Shown: one piece after another, positions 1 to 8,322 of the stretch
Position numbering within the stretch: the first letter of the stretch is position 1
How the letters are laid out: each line of letters starts with the position of its first letter
Source: Chloroflexota bacterium
GTDB lineage: Bacteria > Chloroflexota > Limnocylindria > Limnocylindrales > CSP1-4
Length of the DNA: 15,729 bases
Direction of reading: 5' to 3'
Assembly (NCBI GenBank): GCA_021815005.1
Contig: JAKAHL010000016.1
Coordinates: 1-15,729 of the forward strand
Made by a program: the position numbers and the translations under genes
Notes under the pieces: generated by a model
What the model saw: only the letters and a program-made list of their open reading frames with translations
Told to the model about the DNA's origin: nothing
The model's database searches: none

Positions 1-1
1 C

Positions 2-1659
<1,658 letters not shown>

Positions 1660-1663
<4 letters not shown>

Positions 1664-3207
1664 CCGCCTCCGGGCTCCCGCTCATCACCATCGTCACATT
1701 CCTGCCGCTCGTCGGCGCCATCGCCGTCGCCCTCACCAACAGCGGCAAGCCCGACCAGGCGCGCTACGTCGCGCTGGGGTTCGCGCTGGTCACGTGGGCC
1801 GTCTCGCTCCTCATGCTGGGCGGGTTCGTCACCGCCGGCGGCACCCAGTTCCGCGAGACCTACCAGTGGATCCCGGCCTTCGGGATCAACTACTCGGTGG
1901 GCGCGGACGGGCTGTCCCTGGTGCTGGTGGTGCTGACCACCACGCTGTCGTGGATCAGCATCCTGGCCTCCTTCTCGCCGATCCAGAACCGCGTGAAGGA
2001 GTACATGGTCTCGTTCCTGATCCTCGAGGTCGGCATGACCGGCGTGTTCGTGGCCCAGGACCTGTTCCTGTTCTACATCTTCTGGGAAGTCGTCCTCGTC
2101 CCGATGTACCTGATCATCGGCGTCTGGGGCGGCAGGAACCGCATCTACGCGACGATCAAGTTCGTCCTGTACACGCTGGTCGGCTCGCTGCTGATGCTGG
2201 TCGCGATCCTGGCGACCGCGTTCATCTACCAGTCGGGCCACAACGGGTCGTGGCAGGATGCCTTCGACTTGGGGTCGCTGATCGCGTGGGCGCAGCAGGG
2301 CCACTTCAACGGCTCGTTCGGGATCCTCGCCTTCGGCGCGTTCGCCCTTGCGTTCGCGATCAAGGTCCCGATGTTCCCGTTCCACACCTGGCTGCCCGAC
2401 GCCCACGTCGAGGCCCCCACCGCGGGCTCGGTGATCCTGGCCGGCGTGCTGCTCAAGCTCGGCGGCTACGGGTTCATCCGCTTCGCGCTGCCGCTGTTCC
2501 CCGAGGCCGCCCACTGGTGGGCGCCGCTGATCATCGTGCTGAGCCTGATCGGCATCATCTACGGCGCCATCGTGGCGCTCGTGCAGCCGGACCTCAAGAA
2601 GCTGGTCGCGTACTCGTCGGTCAGCCACATGGGCTTCGTGACGCTGGGCATCTTCGCGTTCCAGCAGCAGGCGCTCCAGGGGGCCATCCTCCAGATGGTC
2701 AACCACGGCCTGATCACCGGCGCCCTGTTCCTGCTCGTGGGCGTGATCTACGAGCGGACCCACGACCGCACCATCGCCAAGATGGGCGGCCTGGGCTCGG
2801 CCACGCCGGTCTACGCGGCGGCGCTCGGGTTCTTCGTCTTCGCCTCGGTGGGCCTGCCGGGTCTGTCCGGGTTCGTGGGCGAGTTCCTAACCCTGCTGGG
2901 CACCTTCGCGGCCATCCCGGCGGCGGCGGTTGTCGCGGCCTTCGTGATGATCTTCGCGGCGGGCTACCTGCTCTGGATGTTCCAGCGCGTGGCCTTCGGC
3001 GAGCTGTCCGAGTTCCTGCGGGGTCTCGGCGACCACCTCACGGACATGAAGCCGGTGGAGGCCATGACGCTGGTGCCGCTGGGCGCCCTCGTCGTCGTGC
3101 TCGGGCTCTTCCCGGGCCTGATCCTCGGGCTGATCTCGGGCTCGGTGAACGCGACGCTCGCGGCGGTCGGACAGGCCGCCCCCATCGCCCTGGGCCTGTG
3201 GCGGTAG
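1660..3207 (+). CDS. nuoM: NADH-quinone oxidoreductase subunit M
   Basis: Second antiporter-like proton-pumping subunit of complex I. It is 515 aa, normal for the family (about 500 aa), with about 14 hydrophobic segments. Diagnostic stretches are WEVVLVPMYLIIGVWGG with its conserved Glu, KVPMFPFHTWLPDAHVEAPT with the functional Lys, and VAYSSVSHMGFV. The start is the ATG at 1660, which overlaps the nuoL stop as ATGA; there is no separate ribosome binding site. The stop TAG at 3205 lies just before the strong AGGAGG that serves nuoN. The position between nuoL and nuoN is the standard complex I order. Confidence 0.97.
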
Positions 3208-3217
3208 GAGGACTCCG

Positions 3218-4690
3218 GTGACTTTCTCCGACACCTCCGCCATGGCGCCGTTCATCGCCGCCGTCCTCGTGTCGGCCGCGGTGATCCTGGTGGACCTGGT
3301 CTGGCCCGGCCGCAAGACCGCAGCCCTGACGGCAACCTTCGCCGGCCTCGCGATCGTGGCCGCCCTGACGGTGGCCGTGGGCCAGTCGGGCACGACCGCG
3401 TTCGGCGGCTCGTACCGCGTCGACGCGTTGACCACCTTCCTCGGCCTGCTGTTCGTTGCCATCGCCGCGCTGACGGCGGCGTTCGCGCCCGACTACCTGG
3501 GCGAGCGCGGGCTGCCGGTCGCGGAATTCAATGCGGTCCTGGTGTTCGCGATGGCCGGCGCGATGCTCATCGCGGGGGCCGCGGACCTCATCGTGCTGTT
3601 CCTCGGCCTGGAGTTGATGGTGCTGCCCGGCTACCTGCTCGCCGGCTACCACAAGACCGACGGGTTCTCCACCGAGGGCGCCATCAAGTACTTCCTGCTG
3701 GGCTCGTTCAGCTCGGCGATCTTCCTGTTCGGGATCGCGTTCATGTTCGGGATGACCGGCACGACGCGGATCGACGCGGTGGCGGCCAACCTGTCCGCGG
3801 TCGTCGCCGGGACCGCGCCGTTCAGCCCCGGCCTCGGGCTGGGCCTGGCGTTCCTGATGACCGGGGTCGCGTTCAAGATCGCGGCGGTGCCGTTCCACTA
3901 CTGGACGCCCGACGCCTACCAGGGCTCGCCGACGCCGGTGACCGGCTACCTGTCGGTCGGGCCGAAGGTGGGCGCGTTCGCGGTGATCATCCGCCTGTTC
4001 GCCGGGGCGCTCCTGCCGATGGCGGCCCAGTGGAACATCGCCGTGATGGTGCTGGCCGCGCTCACCATGACGCTCGGCAACCTCGTGGCGCTGACCCAGG
4101 ACAACGTCAAGCGGACGCTCGCCTACTCCTCGATCGCCCACACCGGCTACATGCTGGTGGGTTTCGCGGCCTTCGCCGCCGGGCAGATCCAGGGTCTTGA
4201 GGGCCTGCTCTACTACGGCGCGGCGTACGCGTTCATGAACCTCGGCGCCTTCGCGGTCATCGGCGCGATCCAGCGCAAGACGGGCGTCACCAGCAACCTG
4301 TCCACGTTCGCCGGCCTCGTGCGACGCGAGCCCGCCCTGGCCTGGCTGATGTTCCTGTTCCTGCTGAGCCTGACGGGCATCCCGCCGACCGCCGGGTTCT
4401 TCGGCAAGTTCTACATCATCACCGCGGCCATCCAGGCGGGCCACACGAATGCGTGGCTGAACGTCCTCGCGGTCCTCGCGGTCCTCAACGCGGCGGCGGC
4501 GGCGTTCTACTACCTGCGGATCGTGGTCTACATGTTCATGCGCGATCCGGACGCGGAGACCTCGGTGGCAACGCACGGACGCCTGGTGTGGACCGGCCTC
4601 GCGGTCACGACGGTGATGACGATCGTGCTCGGGCTGTTCCCGGGTGTGCTGCTGGACGCTGTCGCGACCGCCGCCAAGGCCATCGGCTAG
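3218..4690 (+). CDS. nuoN: NADH-quinone oxidoreductase subunit N
   Basis: Third antiporter-like membrane subunit of complex I, 490 aa (E. coli NuoN is 485 aa). The central signature GVAFKIAAVPFHYWTPDAYQ, with the channel Lys and the HxWxPD-like turn, is clear, as are LELMVLPGYLLAGYH and the late SLTGIPPTAGFFGKF segment. The start is a GTG at 3218, chosen because AGGAGG (3206-3211) lies 6 bases upstream, overlapping the nuoM stop region. It is the last gene of the nuo operon: a hairpin follows immediately and the next gene is on the opposite strand. Confidence 0.97.
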   Translation: MTFSDTSAMAPFIAAVLVSAAVILVDLVWPGRKTAALTATFAGLAIVAALTVAVGQSGTTAFGGSYRVDALTTFLGLLFVAIAALTAAFAPDYLGERGLPVAEFNAVLVFAMAGAMLIAGAADLIVLFLGLELMVLPGYLLAGYHKTDGFSTEGAIKYFLLGSFSSAIFLFGIAFMFGMTGTTRIDAVAANLSAVVAGTAPFSPGLGLGLAFLMTGVAFKIAAVPFHYWTPDAYQGSPTPVTGYLSVGPKVGAFAVIIRLFAGALLPMAAQWNIAVMVLAALTMTLGNLVALTQDNVKRTLAYSSIAHTGYMLVGFAAFAAGQIQGLEGLLYYGAAYAFMNLGAFAVIGAIQRKTGVTSNLSTFAGLVRREPALAWLMFLFLLSLTGIPPTAGFFGKFYIITAAIQAGHTNAWLNVLAVLAVLNAAAAAFYYLRIVVYMFMRDPDAETSVATHGRLVWTGLAVTTVMTIVLGLFPGVLLDAVATAAKAIG

Positions 4691-4692
4691 TT

Positions 4693-4719
4693 GGCGCCGG
4701 TCGCCCGGCGCCCTCTTCC
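4693..4719. terminator. Bidirectional hairpin terminator between nuoN and the thioredoxin gene
   Basis: A perfect 8-bp stem, GGCGCCGG (4693-4700) and CCGGCGCC (4705-4712), with a TCGC loop, followed by the pyrimidine run CTCTTCCT on the plus strand. It fills the 29-base gap between two convergent stop codons (4690 and 4722), the usual place for a shared terminator. The T-tract is weak, so intrinsic termination is likely but not certain. Confidence 0.7.
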
Positions 4720-5391
4720 TCACGGCGTGACGGTCACGCCCGGCAGAATGGTCTTCAGATTGGCCGCCATCTGGTCCGGGCCGATCGAGCCCACGGCGCC
4801 CGCCGCGATAACGCCCTCGCCGGTGAGCCAGAAGTGCGTCGGCAGCGCCAGGGTCCTCCAGGCCGCGGCGGCGGCACCGTCCGCGTCGATACCGACCGGG
4901 AGCGAGACGCCGATCGACTTCAGGTAGCCCGTGACGTCCGCGCCCGGCTCCCTGACGTCGATGAGCACGACCGTCAGGCCGGCCCGGGCGTACCGAGCCT
5001 GGAAGCCCGCCATCTGCGGCAGTTCGGTGCGGCACTCGGGACACCAGGTGGCCATGAAGTTGACCCACACAGGCTTGCCGCGGAGCGACAGCAGGTTGAG
5101 CGTCCCGCCGCCGGCCCGGGCCAGCTTGAGGTCCGGGGCCAGCTGGCCGATGCCGAACGCCTGGGCGGTCGGCGTTGGCGACGGTGTTGGGGATGCCGAC
5201 GGCGAGGCGACCGGCTCCGGGGCGGCGGACGGGCTCGAGGACGCCTGGGGCGTGGCGACGACGATCGGCGAGGGCGCGGGGATCGTGGGGGCCGGTGGCG
5301 GCGGGAGCAGCGCCACGGCGCCGCCCACGGCTAGCCCGCCAACGAGAAGCCCCGCCAGCAAGCCCGTCGCGACGGCCAGTCTGCTGCCCAT
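4720..5391 (-). CDS. Membrane-anchored TlpA/ResA-like thioredoxin-fold protein
   Basis: Extracytoplasmic thiol-disulfide oxidoreductase of the TlpA/ResA/redoxin group, 223 aa. It has an N-terminal signal anchor (about residues 5-29), a Pro/Ser/Ala-rich linker (30-77) and a thioredoxin-like domain (about 80-223). The active site is WCPEC (Cys117, Cys120) within NFMATWCPECRTELPQ, and the cis-Pro loop is LALPTHF (Pro184). Members of this group reduce or exchange disulfides in apocytochromes or other exported proteins; the partner here is unknown. The start is the ATG at 5391, preferred because the -10-like TACGCT lies 8 bases upstream (leaderless arrangement). ATGs at 5415 and 5451 are in-frame alternatives, and none has a Shine-Dalgarno sequence. 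It is divergent from a pair of sortase-like genes whose products share its type of low-complexity linker and contain conserved cysteines. Confidence 0.88.
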   Translation of the reverse strand: MGSRLAVATGLLAGLLVGGLAVGGAVALLPPPPAPTIPAPSPIVVATPQASSSPSAAPEPVASPSASPTPSPTPTAQAFGIGQLAPDLKLARAGGGTLNLLSLRGKPVWVNFMATWCPECRTELPQMAGFQARYARAGLTVVLIDVREPGADVTGYLKSIGVSLPVGIDADGAAAAAWRTLALPTHFWLTGEGVIAAGAVGSIGPDQMAANLKTILPGVTVTP

Positions 5392-5399
5392 GCGCCACG

Positions 5400-5405
5400 A
5401 GCGTA
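5400..5405 (-). promoter_or_regulatory. -10 element (TACGCT) for the thioredoxin gene
   Basis: On the minus strand TACGCT is followed by 8 bases and then the ATG at 5391. This fits a transcript that begins at or just before the start codon. No -35 resembling TTGACA was seen. It is one of four similarly placed TANNNT boxes in the window. Confidence 0.45.
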
Positions 5406-5445
5406 CCAGCACCATCGGGGGACGGTCGTCGGCGCGAGCTGGCGA

Positions 5446-5451
5446 TACCAT
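5446..5451 (+). promoter_or_regulatory. -10 element (TACCAT) for the sortase-like pair
   Basis: TACCAT is followed by 9 bases and the ATG at 5461, with no Shine-Dalgarno in between. This is consistent with leaderless or near-leaderless transcription from the 69-base divergent region. No convincing -35 was found. Confidence 0.45.
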
Positions 5452-5460
5452 GCGGGCGCG

Positions 5461-6177
5461 ATGCGAACCGTCACGCGCCTCCCCCGCCTGACCGCCGCGC
5501 TGGCAGCGGCAGCCATCGCGGTTGCCGGCTGCGGCCCGACGGCACCATCGCCGGCGCCGACGCCCGGCCCGAGCGCCGCCGTGCTCTCGCCCTCCCCGTC
5601 GCCGAGTGCCGCTCCGTTGCCGTCCCCGTCGGCGGTGCCGACCGTCTCGCTGGCGCCCGCACCGTCGGCGACGGCCTCGCCGTCGGCGTCCGGCGACCCC
5701 GCGGTCGCGACGCGCGTGGTGGTGCGGGACCTGGGGATCGACCTCGCGGTCACCAAGTCGCCGCCGGCCAACGTCTACCCCTACTGCAACGTCGCCATGT
5801 ACCTCGGCCCGCCGCTGGGCCAGCCCGGTCAGGCGCGGGCCACCTACCTGTTCGCCCACGCGCGGGTGGGGATGTTCTACCCCATCTACGACCTGACGAT
5901 GCTCAAGCGGACGCCAGGCAAGATGGTCGGCATGCTGGTGGACGTCTACACCAGCGACGCCATGCTCCACGTCTACCGGATCACCAAGGTGCTGCCGCAC
6001 CAGGTCACGCTCGACGCGGCGATCGCCGCCCGCCATGACGAGCTCTGGCTCCAGACCTCCGAGGGGCCGCACGGCACACCCGGCAAGACGCAAGTGGTGG
6101 CGGAACCCGTGTCGACCGCAGCGACAGACGCCGCGGCGGCGAACCCGCCGGTGCACATCGTCCGGTGCGGGGCCTGA
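5461..6177 (+). CDS. Sortase-fold lipoprotein lacking the catalytic cysteine
   Basis: 238 aa. It has a lipoprotein signal ending in the lipobox VAGC (Cys24), a Ser/Pro/Ala-rich linker (25-80) and a domain resembling class E/F sortases (about 82-218). Family features are the FAHAR segment with the expected catalytic His133, and LWLQTS at 195-200, where sortases have TLxTC. Here Ser200 replaces the nucleophilic Cys, and the downstream basic residue is Lys209 instead of Arg. Ordinary transpeptidation is therefore doubtful. Two other cysteines occur: Cys109 in PYCNVAMY and Cys236, two residues before the end; both have counterparts in the next gene. The start is the ATG at 5461, which gives the lipoprotein signal at once and lies just downstream of a -10 box. 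The gene overlaps the next by 13 bases. The fold call is by motif and spacing; function is unknown. Confidence 0.75.
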   Translation: MRTVTRLPRLTAALAAAAIAVAGCGPTAPSPAPTPGPSAAVLSPSPSPSAAPLPSPSAVPTVSLAPAPSATASPSASGDPAVATRVVVRDLGIDLAVTKSPPANVYPYCNVAMYLGPPLGQPGQARATYLFAHARVGMFYPIYDLTMLKRTPGKMVGMLVDVYTSDAMLHVYRITKVLPHQVTLDAAIAARHDELWLQTSEGPHGTPGKTQVVAEPVSTAATDAAAANPPVHIVRCGA

Positions 6178-6905
6178 GTCAGGTGCACGCGGTCCTCGCG
6201 CTCGCCCGCGCGCTGTTCACGAGGCTGATCCCCGCGCTGATCGTGGCGCTGGGTGTGGTCCTCGTGACGGCGGGCCTCCTCTCGTACGCCGACCCCACCG
6301 CGGCGGGCGTCGTGGCCGCGCCGTCGGCGTCCGACACGAGCGGCGTGCCCGAGCCATCGATCGCGCTCGACCTTCCGTCAGCGGCGCCGGCTGGCAGCCC
6401 GGGCGGATCCGCCGGGCCCTCGCCCTCGAGCGGCCCGCCGGTCGCGACACGCATCGTCATCCCCGCCCTGCAGATCGACCTGCCGGTCGTGGCCGGGCCG
6501 TCGGGCTATCCGTACTGCGACGTGGCGATGTACCAGACCGCGGCGCCGTTCGGGCAGCCGGGCCAGGGCAAGCCGGTCTACATCTACGCCCATGCCCGCG
6601 ATGGGATGTTCGGGCCGATCTACAACCTCGTGATCGTGCAGGGGACCCCGAACAGACTGGTGTCCGACCTGGTGATGGTCTACACGAGCGACAACAAGCT
6701 GTACCAGTACGAGATCACCAACGTCTACCCGCACCAGCTGAACATGGACCGGGCAGCTGCGGCCACCACCGAGGAGCTCTGGCTGCAGACGAGCGAGGGG
6801 TACGGTATCCCGCCCAAGACCCAGGTCCTCGCGCTGCCGCTTTCGGTGGGGAACGCCGACCCGAAGGACGCTCACCCGGTCCCGCATCCTCGGGTCTGCT
6901 CGTAG
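6165..6905 (+). CDS. Membrane-anchored sortase-fold protein, paralogue of the preceding gene
   Basis: 246 aa. It has a short Arg-containing N-terminus, one transmembrane anchor (about 21-40), a Ser/Pro/Gly-rich linker (43-92) and a sortase-like domain (about 93-227). It is clearly a tandem paralogue of the gene upstream: PYC[ND]VAMY, GQPGQ, [FY]AHAR.GMF.PIY, VYTSD and ELWLQTSEG are shared. His143 is kept; Ser210 stands where the sortase Cys should be, and Lys218 replaces Arg. Cys118 and the penultimate Cys245 match Cys109 and Cys236 of the partner. This copy uses a membrane helix instead of a lipobox. The start is GTG 6165 (13-base overlap); GTG 6183 is possible and there is no clear ribosome binding site, so translation is probably coupled. 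No LPxTG-type substrate was seen in the window. Confidence 0.75.
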   Translation: MRGLSQVHAVLALARALFTRLIPALIVALGVVLVTAGLLSYADPTAAGVVAAPSASDTSGVPEPSIALDLPSAAPAGSPGGSAGPSPSSGPPVATRIVIPALQIDLPVVAGPSGYPYCDVAMYQTAAPFGQPGQGKPVYIYAHARDGMFGPIYNLVIVQGTPNRLVSDLVMVYTSDNKLYQYEITNVYPHQLNMDRAAAATTEELWLQTSEGYGIPPKTQVLALPLSVGNADPKDAHPVPHPRVCS

Positions 6906-6910
6906 CGATC

Positions 6911-6995
6911 GGCTCGCGGTGTCCGCGGTCCGGCGGCGGCGCGTTCGGCGGCGGCGCGTCCGGCTCGCGGTGTCCGCGGTCCGGCGGCGGCGCGT
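6911..6995. repeat. Short GC-rich tandem repeat (51-bp period, about 1.7 copies)
   Basis: A 34-bp block beginning GGCTCGCGGTGTCCGCGG occurs at 6911-6944 and again, identical, at 6962-6995. The core CGGCGGCGGCGCGT also occurs at 6946-6959, so the block itself contains a 15-bp repeat. It lies directly after the stop of the second sortase-like gene. No coding potential is apparent. Slippage-generated low-complexity DNA is the simplest explanation. Confidence 0.8.
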
Positions 6996-7020
6996 CCGGC
7001 GGCAGGCTGCATGCAAGGTC

Positions 7021-7192
7021 GTTCGAAACTGGCAGAACCACTTGAGCGCGTCGGGTGGCTTCGATGCGCCTCGCGCCGAGGCTCGGAGTCCCGATCCGCC
7101 CACGACCCGGGACCGGCGGCGCGGGAGCTCCCGCGTCGCGCGACACCCGGCCTGTCAGGCGCTCAGGCGAGATGGTTCCGCGAGACTCGAAC
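7021..7192. repeat. Imperfect 20-bp inverted repeat bounding a 172-bp non-coding segment
   Basis: The plus-strand sequence at 7021-7040 (GTTCGA...GAACCA) and the minus-strand sequence of 7173-7192 agree at 16 of 20 positions. Just inside each arm the heptamer TGAGCGC recurs in the same orientation relative to the arm. The arms resemble tRNA 3' ends (GTTCGA then ACCA), but neither has a foldable T stem or acceptor stem. It could be a small non-autonomous element or chance similarity. No target-site duplication was identified. Confidence 0.4.
7120..7135. repeat. 16-bp perfect palindrome
   Basis: CGCGGGAGCTCCCGCG is its own reverse complement. It lies in the non-coding gap between the convergent sortase-like and corA genes, inside the 7021-7192 inverted-repeat segment. 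It may form part of a termination or RNA structure; no T-tract follows. Confidence 0.5.
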
Positions 7193-7214
7193 CGTCCCGT
7201 CGGCCCCTCAGACC

Positions 7215-7258
7215 GAGCACGGCGCGGCGGAGCACGGCGCGGCGGAGCACGGCGCGGC
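7215..7258. repeat. 15-bp tandem repeat, three copies
   Basis: GAGCACGGCGCGGCG occurs at 7215-7229 and 7230-7244, and 14 of its 15 bases recur at 7245-7258. It sits in the convergent gap downstream of corA. Copy-number variation between strains would be expected if it is replication slippage. Confidence 0.8.
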
Positions 7259-7259
7259 T

Positions 7260-7283
7260 CGGGCCCGGCGCGGCTCGGGCCCG
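7260..7283 (-). terminator. Possible terminator hairpin downstream of corA
   Basis: Two copies of the self-complementary CGGGCCCG (7260-7267 and 7276-7283) can pair as an 8-bp GC stem around an 8-base loop, starting 17 bases beyond the corA stop on the minus strand. There is no T-run, so it may act as a Rho-type or mRNA-stabilising structure. The arms come from a 16-bp direct repeat (7256-7271, 7272-7287). Confidence 0.4.
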
Positions 7284-7300
7284 GGCGCAAGACGGGCCGG

Positions 7301-8314
7301 CTAGATCCAGTCAATCCGGTGCAGGACCCAGGCCAGGACGAGCGCCAGACCGAACACCCCGCCCGTGACGAGCCAGAACCCGACGGCCTCGGTCCCCGCG
7401 AACGCGGAGCCGGCCTCGCTCATGCCGAAGATCCCGGCAAAGGCGCCGATCCCGGCCAGAACGGCGGTCACGCCGGTCAGGCGCTTCATGGTCACCGACA
7501 GGTTGTTGTTCACCGTGGACAGGTAGACGTCCAGCGTGCCGGCCACCAGGTCTCGGTCGTTGTCGAGTTCGTCCGTGACCCGGATGAGGTGGTCGTACAC
7601 GTCGCGGAAGTAGATGACGTGGTCGGCCGAGACCAGCGCGAGGTCGCGGTTCGTGAGCTGGTTGAAGATCTCACGGGCCGGCGAGGTGGCGCGGCGCAGG
7701 CTGATGAGCTGTCGCTTGAGGGCGAACAGCCGCTCCAGGGTAATGCGCGTCACCTTGCGAATGACCTCGTCCTGGAGCTCGTCGATCTGGTCCTCGATGG
7801 CGTCCATCACCGGGAACAGCGCGTCCACGAGCCCGTCGGTGATCGAGTACAGCACGTAGTCCGTACCCCGTCCCAGCACGCCCGACGGGTCGCGGCGGAG
7901 TTGATCGAGCTCGAATGGGTCGAAGCCGGCGTCGTGCACGGTCAGCAGCGACCGCCCGCCGAGAACGAGGTCCACCTCCACGGTGTCCACGGCGCCCGCG
8001 TCATACCGCACCGAGAACATCACGATGTGGATCGATCCGTCCACCTCCTCGAACTTCGCGCGCTGGTTGCGCTCGGCGATGTCCTCGGTGACGAGCGGGT
8101 GCAGGTCGAGCAGGGCGGCGATGTCGGTGACGGGCACGCCGTCGGGCGCCGTGACGTCCACCCAGACGACGGCGTCGGGATCACGCAGCACGTTGGCGAG
8201 GTCCTCGCTCCCGCCGATCGCCACGCTGCGTCCGCCCGTCCGCGCGATGCCCCGCACGACGATCGGCGACGGACCGGGGGCGACGCTGGTCGGCGGGAGG
8301 GGCGGCATCGGCAT
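7301..8314 (-). CDS. corA: CorA-family divalent cation channel with GMS instead of GMN
   Basis: 337 aa inner-membrane protein of the CorA superfamily (Mg2+, Co2+ or Zn2+ transport as a homopentamer). It has an N-terminal cytoplasmic domain (about 18-170), a long helical stalk (about 170-280) and two C-terminal transmembrane helices (about 281-297 and 311-332). Diagnostic sequence is DVYLSTVNNNLSVTMKRLTG just before TM1. The selectivity loop, normally GMN, reads FGMSEAG (GMS at 297-299, bases 7418-7426), so the key Asn is Ser. The start is the ATG at 8314, 8 bases after the stop of the MFS gene with no independent promoter, so the two are probably co-transcribed; ATG 8308 is the alternative. 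CorA-family membership is firm. Ion specificity, or whether it transports at all, is open because of the changed filter. Confidence 0.9.
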   Translation of the reverse strand: MPMPPLPPTSVAPGPSPIVVRGIARTGGRSVAIGGSEDLANVLRDPDAVVWVDVTAPDGVPVTDIAALLDLHPLVTEDIAERNQRAKFEEVDGSIHIVMFSVRYDAGAVDTVEVDLVLGGRSLLTVHDAGFDPFELDQLRRDPSGVLGRGTDYVLYSITDGLVDALFPVMDAIEDQIDELQDEVIRKVTRITLERLFALKRQLISLRRATSPAREIFNQLTNRDLALVSADHVIYFRDVYDHLIRVTDELDNDRDLVAGTLDVYLSTVNNNLSVTMKRLTGVTAVLAGIGAFAGIFGMSEAGSAFAGTEAVGFWLVTGGVFGLALVLAWVLHRIDWI

Positions 8315-8322
8315 CTCGGGTG

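Noticed and set aside
5392..6156. Long N-terminal extension of the thioredoxin to 478 residues
   Set aside because: It runs antisense through the sortase-like gene and is Arg-rich low complexity; the signal anchor begins at the ATG at 5391.
7016..7040. tRNA 3' end on the plus strand (GTTCGAAAC ... ACCA)
   Set aside because: The T stem is mismatched and no upstream sequence pairs with the acceptor half. Kept only as an arm of an inverted repeat.
7170..7200. tRNA gene on the minus strand, suggested by GGTTCGAGTC and ACCA
   Set aside because: The T stem does not pair (only the closing pairs match) and no complementary 5' acceptor strand, D arm or anticodon arm is present.
6906..7300. CRISPR array or small protein in the repeat-rich gap
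   Set aside because: The repeats are short, tandem and without unique spacers of constant length. The open frames are low-complexity with no start signals.
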